Shown here: piece by piece, positions 28,168 through 36,810 of the stretch
Layout: the number at the start of each line of letters is the position of its first letter
How positions within the stretch are numbered: the stretch's first letter is position 1
Origin: Dicyema japonicum
Lineage: Eukaryota > Dicyemida > Rhombozoa > Dicyemidae
Direction: 5' to 3'
Assembly (NCBI GenBank): GCA_011109175.1
Contig: RDEW01000007.1
Span: 1,016,980 to 1,054,778 of the forward strand
Length of the DNA stretch: 37,799 nucleotides
Translations under genes and position numbers: made by a program
The notes under the pieces: generated by a model
Told to the model about the DNA's origin: nothing
Database searches by the model: none
What the model saw: only the letters and a program-made list of their open reading frames with translations

Positions 28168-29807
28168 CAGTCCGACCTCGATTCAGAGAAAACCTCACAT
28201 CAGTTTTTGGAACATTCTCAGATTTTTAATACTTGGTAGGATTGGAATAGAAATGGACAAGACTAAAAACCTCGATGTGGAACAAAAATAATTATTTATG
28301 AATTATTTTATAGTTTATTTTTTATTTTAAAAGAAAATTTCACGTTGGCGTTTTTAAAATGAGCTAAAATAACAAGAAAAACTTGGAATAGCTATTCTCC
28401 TATGGAAATTCTCACAGATTCTTAACACAAAGGGAACGAGCATTGAATCTATAGCTCGAATAAAAAAGATATAATGCCTCTTGTGATTGGTGGGAACATC
28501 TGTTCAATTACTAAAACTCGTAAGAAAAATGAAGATACTTTTAAATTGTTGGATTCAAAGGTTCTCGATGTACTTCAGCACCTGAGAATGCAAAATGTTC
28601 TAGTGACCCACTCATTAACAAAATTGATAATCTCCATATTGACTCTTTGGTTTAAACATTGCAAATATATTTCGCTTTAAGACTTTTAAGGCATCATATG
28701 GGCGGTTAAAAAACTTAAAAAAAAACATGAGTTTAAGTTAAAATGTCTTACAGATGACAAAAATTCACATTTAACCGATGGAATTGATGGTATGTGTCAC
28801 TCCTTAATAAAAATATCCAATACGGGAAGGAAAATATTTTTAACAGCAATGAAATCTGTCTTTTCTCAAAAAACTCATAAACATCATTTCTCCGAGGAAA
28901 CAATAATTCATTTGGCTATAAGAGAAAAGAAAAAATTTTTGTTCTTTTTGCAGCTACATTGGAGAATATTGAATCCAATATTAGTTGGGAAATTTAGAAA
29001 TCCCAGATGTTTTTAAATTTTAATCCAAAGATCACAACGTTATGTACTCATCATCCCAGAATGTTTGGATGACAAATATATTTTAATTCATGGTTATTTT
29101 GAATAATAAAAATTCCAAAAAGAAAAAACCGTATTCTACTCGAAAATGCTACATGTCATGAAAAACAAATTCAAAAATTGAATTACTCTTCCTGCCAAAG
29201 AATTCTATTCCAATTCTTCAGCCATTGGATGGTTGAATTATAAAATCTTTGTCGACTAAGAAGATTATTTTTTAAGAAGATCCTTAACAAAAGAAGATTT
29301 TTGACAAAGTTGATTTACGACACTGATTTAAATATGTGGGATGACAAAATATACATCATGAATCTGTTATAAAACGTTGAACAGTATTTACAACAAAGAA
29401 ACAATCTCAATAATCAAAGCGATGAAAAAGTATGAGAAATTATAGAGGAAATACACACGAAAGAAGTCTATGATGAAATGTAGTGGTAAATCAAGATAAA
29501 ATGAAGCAATACAAGGAACCCTCAAACAAATTAATTATATGGAAGGTCCATTTTAGATATCGATCCGGATTCCCTGAAAGAGTTTTACTCGTTTAGGAAA
29601 AAAACTACAGCTAAACTTGAGAAAGAAATATGGAATTGGTGGCAGAATTGAACATTTTTGCTAATAATCCACAATAAAATTTGTTAAGTTTTTATATATA
29701 TTATTATTAATAAAATTATAATTTTTTAAACTTTTAAGTAAGAACCTCAATTTTTTGAACAACCTCAGTTTTTGGAACGTTTGGTGTTCCAAATCGAGGT
29801 CGGACTG
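28168..29807 (+). mobile_element. Tigger/pogo element (Tc1/mariner superfamily)
   Basis: The terminal inverted repeats are CAGTCCGACCTCGATT at the left end and its reverse complement AATCGAGGTCGGACTG at the right end, with TA on each side (28166-28167, 29808-29809). Total length is about 1.64 kb. The CAGT-start, TA target and internal Tigger-type transposase remains agree on the pogo/Tigger group. Confidence 0.88.
28440..29650 (+). pseudogene. Tigger transposase relic
   Basis: The N-terminal part (28474-28680) reads TRKKNEDTFKLLDSKVLDVL, then LTLWFKHC, loosely like the HTH/CENP-B-type DNA-binding region. The catalytic part is clearer: GKFRNPRCFK near 29000, NVWMTNIF near 29060, and SKIELLFLPKNSIPILQPLD near 29190, which correspond to the 'KNPRCF', 'AWMT' and 'LLFLPPNSTSxLQPLDQG' segments of Tigger DDE domains. 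The segment that would carry the DN catalytic pair is lost among stops. It cannot encode a working transposase. Confidence 0.75.
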
Positions 29808-29920
29808 TATAACTCCAAAACCGCCGAAAAAGGTGGTATTAAAACCAACTCATCAGTTGACCCCAGCCTACACTAGATTTCGAATTATTCTAGAACGATT
29901 CGCCAGCGATTCCATCATTT
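28722..29920 (+). repeat. Duplicated 1,199-bp segment, copy 1
   Basis: This segment is repeated at 30664-31862 at a constant offset of 1,942 bases with no net insertion or deletion. It covers most of the Tigger element plus about 110 bases of unique flank beyond the right terminus. I counted about 20 differences by eye. Confidence 0.9.
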
Positions 29921-30662
29921 CTTGTAGCACCTAGGAGGAATGCCGGTGAAGGAACTCGATGGGGGTATCCTTCTTCACGATTGATTCCCCCGCATGAATA
30001 ATCTATTTAATAGAATTGTGTCCTAGTAGTCCTAAAAGTCAGCAATTTCAGCAGATCTTTATTTTATTTAAAAATTAATCTTCCCTGCATGTTAATCATC
30101 CAATCAGCTCTCCATGGGATCCTTGTCTGTTTTTCAATTATTTTCTTAGCATTTAGTTCTTGGAATTTGTAATTCTCTTGTTCGGGTTTACTAGGTCGCC
30201 TACGTTAAGCAAACCAGGAGGATAAAGAGTTCACAGGAAGTAGACGTTCATGATAAAGAGTCACGTCACATCTATTATCTCAAACAGATTAATCGAAATG
30301 CGAATCGTAAACCTCACTTTACATCAAATTACGTGTATTTTTTTAGTCCACGTGAGTTAAAAAAACGACGAAGAGAGTATAAATTCACAACAAAGCTACA
30401 GATCCTACTAAGAGTGACCTCTACTTGTATCCACAATCTTATTCGATATTTTCACTTAAGTATGATTCTTTAGCTCAGAGTTTCTTCACTTTTTTTACAC
30501 GCCTCCCTTAGAAAAAGTATACAATCTTGCGCCTCTTTTTATATTCCATGATATAATGTAAATATTATTTTTAGCAGAAACAATTTTTAACACAAAAGAG
30601 TGCTACTCGTAGCTTATTATGCACTAATAATCGAGTTCGATATTTAGATTTCATTGCAGTTC
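29921..30662. other. Spacer between the duplicated segments
   Basis: No gene is recognised. GAGAGTATAAATTC at about 30375 is TATA-like only by composition. The stretch ends at an ambiguous base (30663). Confidence 0.4.
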
Positions 30663-30663
30663 N
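30663..30663. other. Ambiguous base (n) at the start of the second duplicate
   Basis: The only n in the window lies exactly where homology to 28722-29920 begins. This points to an assembly join or gap. Confidence 0.9.
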
Positions 30664-31749
30664 AAAACATGAGTTTAAGTTAAAATGTCTTACAGATGAC
30701 AAAAATTCACATTTAACCGATGGAATTGATGGTATGTGTCACTCTTTAATAAAAATATCCAATACGGGAAGGAAAATATTTTTAACAGCAATGAAATCTG
30801 TCTTTTCTCAAAAAACTCATAAACATCATTTCTCCGAGGAAACAATAATTCATTTGGCTATAAGAGAAAAGAAAAAATTTCTGTTCTTTTTGCAGCTACA
30901 TTGGAGAATATTGAATCCAATATTAGTTGGAAAATTTAGAAATCCCAGATGTTTTTAAATTTTAATCCAAAGATCACAACGTTATGTACTCATCATCCCA
31001 GAATGTTTGGATGACAAATATATTTTAATTCATGGTTATTTCGAATAATAAAAATTCCAAAAAGAAAAAACCGTATTCTCCTCGAAAATGCTACATGTCA
31101 TGAAAAACAAATTCAAAAATTGAATTACTCTTCCTGCCAAAGAATTCTATTCCAATTCTTCAGCCATTGGATGGTTGAATTATAAAATCTTTGTCGACTA
31201 AGAAGATTATTTTTTAAGAAGATCCTTAACAAAAGAAGATTTTTGACAAAGTTGATTTACGACACTGATTTAAATATGTGGGATGACAAAATATACATCA
31301 TGAATCTGTTATAAAACGTTGAACAGTATTTACAACAAAGAAACAATCTCGATAATCAAAGCGATGAAAAAGTATGAGAAATTATAGAGGAAATACACAC
31401 GAAAGAAGTCTATGATGAAATGTAGTGGTAAATCAAGATAAAATGAAATAATACAAGGAACCCTAAAACAAATTAATTATATGGAAGGTCCATTTTAGAT
31501 ATCGATCCGGATTCCCTGAAAGAGTTTTACTCGTTTAGGAAAAAAACTACAGCTAAACTTGAGAAAGAAATATGGAATTGGTGGCAGAATTGAACATTTT
31601 TGCTAATAATCCACAATAAAATTTGTTAAGTTTTTATATATATTATTATTAATAAAATTATAATTTTTTAAACTTTTAAGTAAGAACTTCAATCTTTGGA
31701 ACAACTTCAGTTTTCGGAACGCTTGGTGTTCTAAATCGAGATCGGACTG
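30664..31749 (+). mobile_element. Second Tigger/pogo copy, left end missing
   Basis: This is the same element as 28722-29807. It starts abruptly inside the element at the ambiguous base, has no left terminal repeat, and ends with ATCGGACTG before TA (31750-31751). The right terminal repeat differs from the first copy at several positions. The transposase remains (GKFRNPRCF near 30940, LLFLPKNS near 31130) are equally broken. Confidence 0.85.
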
Positions 31750-31862
31750 TATAACTCCAAGACCGCCGAAAAAGGTGGTATTAAAACCAACTCATCAGTT
31801 GACCCCAGCCTACACTAGATTTCGAATTATTCTAGAACGATTCGCCAGCGATTCCATCATTT
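30664..31862 (+). repeat. Duplicated 1,199-bp segment, copy 2
   Basis: Partner of 28722-29920. Homology ends after TTCCATCATTT in both copies, 110 bases beyond the transposon end, so the duplication is of genomic DNA and not a second transposition. Confidence 0.9.
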
Positions 31863-31978
31863 TGCACTTTGTACGAAATTTTAGACGTTTTCGTTTTTTA
31901 AATTTCTTTAAAAAATTCTACTTTTATTTTAAAAAAATTATGGATATATTCCGAATGAATCGTTTCAAAATGTCTACT

Positions 31979-32216
31979 TAATATGCATAGCCTCATAGTA
32001 TCTGCTGCAAGTGTTTTGTATAAAGCAACAGAGAAGTATTTCAAAGGGATTAATAATAATAATACGTGTGAATCCTAACGATAAGTAGGATGTACAATAT
32101 TTTCTTGTCTCTGGAGTAGTATTGATTATAATCAAATTATTTTGACTATTTGAGACACCATCAAAATCCTCACTATCGGTCAATTTTCTTTTACAACCAC
32201 TAAAGAATTTATCCAT
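31979..32216 (-). pseudogene. hAT transposase N-terminal fragment (FAM200/ZBED-like)
   Basis: On the minus strand an ATG near 32216 starts MDKFFSGCKRKLTDSEDFDG, followed by TTPETRKYCTSYLSLGFT, then a BED-finger start PLCC.. / KTLAADTMRLC after a frame change. The order 'MDKFxxxxKRK... / RKYxxxYLxxGFT / NPLCxxCxxxLxxxxMxPxxL' is the N-terminus of FAM200/ZBED5-type hAT proteins. It stops near 31979, within the finger. It is related to, but not the same as, the remnant at 16780-17220. Confidence 0.55.
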
Positions 32217-32242
32217 TTGTTGAACTAATTTAAATTTTTTTT

Positions 32243-32660
32243 TAAACAAAAATTTTTTTAATAATTAAACAAATGTCAGTTGAGGAAGCCTGCTGCGTGG
32301 ATTGCAAACGAGTTCCCTCGGAGTATGGCTATTCCTATCTTTTGTCTTAGCCATAACCCTTCTCGTTGATCCCTTTTCTTTCTGGCAAGCAATCCTCCGA
32401 GTTCTTACAAGAATTCAGCCGTCATTGGACCAACGGCTCCCGATGATTCGGTCGCAACAAGAGTAAATCGGTGGCGATCCCCGAGGCAAGAATATTTCTT
32501 GATTTTTAGGTTCTCCGCAGTCGAAGCAGCTGTTCCAGGTGTCTGAACCGATTTAAAAATGTTCGTGCTTGAGAACGTGTCTATGCAAGTTGCGTCCCAG
32601 ACCAAAGATCTTCCAGACGTGAAGGGGAAAAGGGTCATCCCGTCAGGTCTCTTCCCATCT
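32243..32660 (-). pseudogene. RLE retrotransposon C-terminal fragment (subfamily B)
   Basis: The minus strand reads KRPDGMTLFPFTSGRSLVWD, then ATCIDTFSSTNIFKSVQTPG, AENLKIKKYSCLGDRHRF, ESSGAVGPMTAEFL, a stop, and LLARKKRDQREGLWL into RQKIGIAILRGNSFAIHAAG and a stop near 32281. KRPDG, VWD and ESSG correspond to the RLE active-site region. The 3' tail includes TTTTTGTTTAAAAAAAAA, like the end of the complete copy. It is 5' truncated inside the nuclease, and its A-tail abuts the hAT fragment at 31979-32216. Confidence 0.8.
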
Positions 32661-32814
32661 AATTTAAATTCGATTGATTTTTTTTAAAATATAAATTTTA
32701 AAATTAATAACTATTATTATTTTTATATAATCACATTTTTATATAGATTTAATTTTACAAAAATACTAAAAAAAAGAATCGAGTCTAAGAATGATCCAAA
32801 TTTTTTATCTAACA

Positions 32815-33525
32815 CAGAGCTCCTTGTGAGAGTTGGAAAAACCTAGTCAAGAAAATTTGAAACAGACACAGGCACTCCTCAAGGAGACTCCCTCTCTTCG
32901 CTACAATTCACAATATACTTGGAGGCCGCTATGAGGGAACTGAGACCATGACACCAAGAAAAATAGAAGAAGTGATTTATGCTGATGATGTCGACCTTAT
33001 CTCCAAGACAAAGAACTCCTGGAACATTTACTAGAAAAAGCACCAGATATACTTGGGATATGGTTTCTCATCGTGAAAAGGTAAAATACAGAACGGACAG
33101 AAGAATAACTAATAAGACGAATGAATAACTCACTCGAAGAGAAATAGGGACACACAAAGAAACTTGGTTCCCTACTTGGAGATAGTGAAGATATCATACG
33201 GAGAAAACGATGGAAAATGCGGCATTAACACAGGCTGAAAAACCTATGACTAAAACGGAAAGGGAATAACATAAAACAAAGAATAATGTTTTATGACACC
33301 TTTATCAAACCAATCCTCCTATACAATTCTAGGACCTGAGGCATCTCAAAAGAGGATTGGAGAAGCTAGACTTGTTTCACAGGAATCATCTAAGAAACAT
33401 AACTGGAATGTCCTGGCCATCCAAAATCTCGCGGAAAGGATGTACAATAAATGTGACTGTACACCAATAAGTCTCGAGATCATTAGCTCTCGTTGGAGAC
33501 TTTTGGACACATCCTGAGGTTGCAC
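32815..33525 (+). pseudogene. LINE RT fragment (family Y relative)
   Basis: Across frames: TGTPQGDSLSSLQFTIYLEA then AMREL (motif B), EVIYADDVDLIS (motif C), KKLGSLLGDSEDIIRRK, MFYDTFIKPILLYNS, EDWRKLDLFHRNHLRNITG, and ISSRWRLLDTS / RWRLFGHIL at the end. The combination matches the family at 15700-16612 and 23824-26640 but the codons differ considerably, so it is an older or separate subfamily. It is 5' truncated near motif B, as is 15700-16612. Confidence 0.75.
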
Positions 33526-33529
33526 CCAA

Positions 33530-33760
33530 CATCCGTCTACGATGTGGGCGCCACCCATATCTACTAGCTTGATGTACTCTGCTCTTTTGCAACCTCCACG
33601 TGCTGACAACAAATCACCTATTTCAATGTCATGAATTGGCACAACATTTCTCCACAATGCCGGAACTGACCGATCTATGGAGCGACCAAACATCTGCTGC
33701 GTACAACTTAATAGCTGCTGGGCCTCTTGCAAGTTAGTGAGGCTGGGGTTACTTAACTAA
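33530..33760 (-). CDS. Unrecognised coding-like stretch
   Basis: The minus strand is open over about 75 codons with a non-AT-biased composition: LQEAQQLLSCTQQMFGRSID, RSVPALWRNVVPIHDIEIGD, LLSARGGCKRAEYIKLVDMG. The open frame continues into the opposite strand of the LINE at 33346-33525, which is shadow. I recognise no family. It may be a degraded exon or part of an unrecognised mobile element. No clear splice acceptor was seen; in-frame stops lie just upstream. Confidence 0.3.
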
Positions 33761-34330
33761 CTAACTAATGACAAAAAATGATTTAATGACAGGTGATGTC
33801 AACCAGTCCAGTAAGTCACATATTAGCATCAATCACACGTTCACTTCAATCAAACCTTGCCACAAGTAAAATGAGAACATGACAATTCGAACTCGAAGAT
33901 GCTGAATGTCCCACATTTCTTTAGTTCAAAGCTGTGATTGTCCAAGTTTTCAGAGTCTTCCATTTAACAATAAGACTTTCACACCTCATCAAGGTGCGTA
34001 GACAAATCTCGAAATTAAAGTCACCACCAATACAGTTTCACTATTGCACTGCCATGCTTAAAGCAGTGCAACATGAAAAATCAACAGCAGCGCCACTCTC
34101 CTATGCTATCCTGTTGCTACAAACTCCATATCCATCTCACATTCTCCTCTCAAGACAACTTCAATCCATGTCCCCGTAGAATGGTTTACGTTCGTTAGGA
34201 GCATCAGTAAAAATAACTACCGGACTAAAAATAATAGAAATCAAATATAAAAGCAAATCTAACGAAAAACAGTAAAAGACTAATTGTCATTCAAAAAAGA
34301 CTTCATTTTCACAATACTCTTTTCACGGTC
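33761..34330. other. Spacer, no gene recognised
   Basis: A plus-strand frame of 81 codons (33934-34179) is present without a recognisable domain. On the minus strand short coding-like patches (for example KKCGTFSIFEFELS near 33890) are too scattered to name. Confidence 0.3.
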
Positions 34331-34339
34331 CTTATTACA

Positions 34340-34706
34340 GCATTATCATTGCTGACATCAAACGTAATCTAGGTGACCACAAAGTAAACCCGAGAGGCTC
34401 TTTCCATCATCTCATTCAGTTCATTGTCAGTAGGGTCGCATTCTGTAGTATATTTGTCGCTTTCTTTATCACACTGGACCGCCACGTTGACGTGACGAAT
34501 GGATCCACATCTAAGGCAGAATGTTCAAATGATGGACACATGAAGTTTTCCATAAACGCTATATAATTGTTGTAGAAACCCTCGCTAAAGTCACTCCAAC
34601 CCTCCTCGGAATTGGTCTTATTCCGTTACTAAGATTAAGTACCTCGATTTTAGGGGGGAGTAAGTTTTTTTCAGATTATCATGATCTTCTTCCGGTAATT
34701 CAACCA
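34340..34706 (-). pseudogene. Exon-like sequence with strong splice acceptor, frame-broken
   Basis: On the minus strand TTTTTTATTCTCATAG (ending at 34707) is a good 3' splice site. Beyond it mixed frames read VELPEEDHDNLKKTY, then EEGWSDFSEGFYNNYIAFME, NFMCPSFEHSAL, and RCGSIRHVNVAVQCDKESDK, YTTECDPTDNELNEMMERAS, RVYFVVT with a stop. The pieces are acidic, cysteine-containing and unlike the transposon proteins nearby. At least two frame changes are needed, so it is either a dead exon or sequence with errors. No family recognised. Confidence 0.35.
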
Positions 34707-34709
34707 CTA

Positions 34710-35455
34710 TGAGAATAAAAAATCAAATTTACTTTCTTTTGTGTGATCCTCGGGATAAATCCAAAGTACTCGTCATAATATCTCGCATAATGAACTCAAC
34801 AAAAACTAAAAATTAAATAACTCCCGCTAATTTATTTTAGATATTAATTATTAATTTAGAAAAAATTATTTAAATTGTATAAAGATTTCAAATCATTGCT
34901 TCTCTTTAAAGATTTCGGACAGAAAACAATGGGGAAGGTTTTCTGCGTTTCTGCAAGGAACAGTAATTAAAATTTCAAAAAAATCGCATTTTTTAAATTT
35001 TATTAATAATTGTTTCTGGAATCATTAATTCGGATAAACGGTACAGCATGTCTGCTCTATCGGCCAGTTCTCTATCCAGTACTTGTGCGAGGTCACTGTG
35101 GCACTGTTAAAGGCCTTGTTTTTTAACTTTACTTTTACTTTATAACAAAAGAAAGTAAAGAGGATTTTAATTTGAAGCTTTTTACTGAAGGTCCTGCCAT
35201 AGCTTGGACTCTCCTCTGCGATTCAGACCCCTATTTTGGTTCATTCCATGCTGCGACATACGAGTCAAAAATAGCATCTCTTTTAGTCTGCAATCCTTTT
35301 TCTATCACTTCTCTGGTCGACATTGACAAAGATTGTCGTCCTCATCTAACGTCTCGCCGAGCCGTTTGTGTAGGGTAATTTTGATCCCTGCTCTTCGCTT
35401 TTTTGAGAAGCAAAATAAAACGCTCCTTGTATGCAGTGTAATAGCACAATGATCT
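34710..35455. other. Spacer, no gene recognised
   Basis: Very AT-rich in the first half. A plus-strand frame at 35172-35378 (68 codons) has no recognisable domain. Confidence 0.35.
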
Positions 35456-35460
35456 TGTGA

Positions 35461-36180
35461 AATTTGGCTGAAAAAAGTGTCCCTCAGGGCTCAGTGCTCA
35501 GTCCTATATTATTCAACATTATAATGAGTGGATTGCCTTGCCCAGAAAACCCACGTATAGAAATCTTGATATACGCAGATGACGTCATAAATTATGATGT
35601 CTTTTTAAACCCTTTGGTATCTGAGAAACGGTTGAAGACGTACATGGACTAGATCGAAGAGTGGTGTAATGAAAACTTACTTTCAGTTGCACATGAGAAG
35701 TCTGGTCTGGTGAGGATAACTGGATGCAGGAGGCTGGCTAACCTTAAGAACTCGTTACAAGACATACCTCGGAAGAAGACTTGAAATACCTTGGGCTCTT
35801 AATTGACGAAGATACATGCTAAGATACAAAAACAAAAAACTACAAACGCTCTGTTTTGCATTAGAAAATTAAAACTCGAGTTGGAGACCCTTGTTTATGT
35901 CTTCACTCCGCAATATTTCCTGCAATGTTATACGGTTTAGAAGGATGGTACGACTCAAAAAAGAGACACAATTATCAAGAAATTTGAAAAAACGCGTAAT
36001 TTTACTCTAAAGCTTACTTTTGGGATAAGTCTTCGTATGCAATGTGCAAGGTTTGCGGAACTATCGAAAATCTTATTAGAGGTTTCGTAAACCGCACTAA
36101 AGTATCTGGTACTAATCTTCAGCGATGACTTTTTACGGATTTCTTAAAGAGACTGTAGTGGAGAAGTCGGTTGGCAAGCC
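35461..36180 (+). pseudogene. APE-type LINE, RT core and C-terminal part (Jockey/CR1-like)
   Basis: The frame reads SVPQGSVLSPILFNIIMSGL (motif B), IEILIYADDVINYD (motif C), a stop at 35652, then IEEWCNENLLSVAHEKS, a KYLGLLIDEDT-like patch near 35790, KTTNALFCIRKLKLELETLV and KFEKTRNFTLKLTFGIS. This is the order of RT motifs B to E and the following region in Jockey/CR1-type LINEs. It begins abruptly before motif B and is broken by stops and frame changes. It is distinct from families X and Y in this window. Confidence 0.72.
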
Positions 36181-36245
36181 CTACCGTTTCATATACTTCC
36201 CACATCACTTAATTTGCAGTGTTTTCTTTATAATAACTTACTTAC

Positions 36246-36650
36246 TTGACTGGTGCCCACATGATGTTCTATAGAGATACCTTCCTCAGGTAGGATGGAG
36301 TCAACTAAAGACTTACAGACTCCGATCTCGTACTTTACGGAAATCACTTTTTCCTCAGTAGCATAACCATCTGACACGACACATTTGACAGTATCCACCA
36401 TTCCATCCATTTCTTGATAGTCCTTGTTACTTAAGGTCCAAATAAATTCGTTTCCATTTTGAATGACTTGGAACATGGAATTTGCTCCATCCAATTTTCC
36501 ATTGTACATCCACGTTATATTGAGATTCCTCGGGGAATCGACCTTTCTCTTGCATTTAATTTCAGAAATTGACTTTGAGAAATTATCACATCCCCACCAT
36601 TAACATAAATCTTGACTGATCTCAATTTATCGAAAATAAAAGGGGTTGAT
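36246..36650 (-). CDS. Immunoglobulin-like domain exon of a host gene
   Basis: On the minus strand the sequence begins after TTTGCAG (acceptor, AG at 36652-36651) and ends at CAA before GTAAGT, a perfect donor (36245 downward). The first part reads STPFIFDKLRSVKIYVNGGD and VIISQS; the second reads ISEIKCKRKVDSPRNLNITW, MYNGKLDGANSMF, FIWTLSNKDYQEMDGMVDTV and KCVVSDGYATEEKVISVKYE. The B-strand Cys, the core Trp about 14 residues later, and DxxDTVxC in the F strand are Ig-fold landmarks; such domains mediate adhesion or receptor binding. The two parts are in different frames; one missing T in the run near 36570 would explain it. Either a sequencing error or a disabled exon. No neighbouring exon was recognised. 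Confidence 0.6.
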
Positions 36651-36810
36651 CTGCAAATTTGAATTCTAGCAACCATAAGACGAGACAGTGAAATGTTGCC
36701 TGTATTCTACTCACGCCTATGCGCGGAGAGCACATGTCATATTTTTTATAAAATAAATATAATTTTAAAATACCTCAATAAATTCAGAACTATCTTATTA
36801 ATTAATAATA

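Noticed and set aside
30734-30958. Two identical 74-codon proteins (28792 and 30734) as a gene family
   Set aside because: Both are fragments of the Tigger transposase inside a duplicated genomic segment.
33346-33530. Part of the 128-codon minus-strand frame as one protein
   Set aside because: This part is antisense to the LINE RT end (WRKLDLFHR, ISSRWRLL); only the 33530-33760 part remains unexplained.
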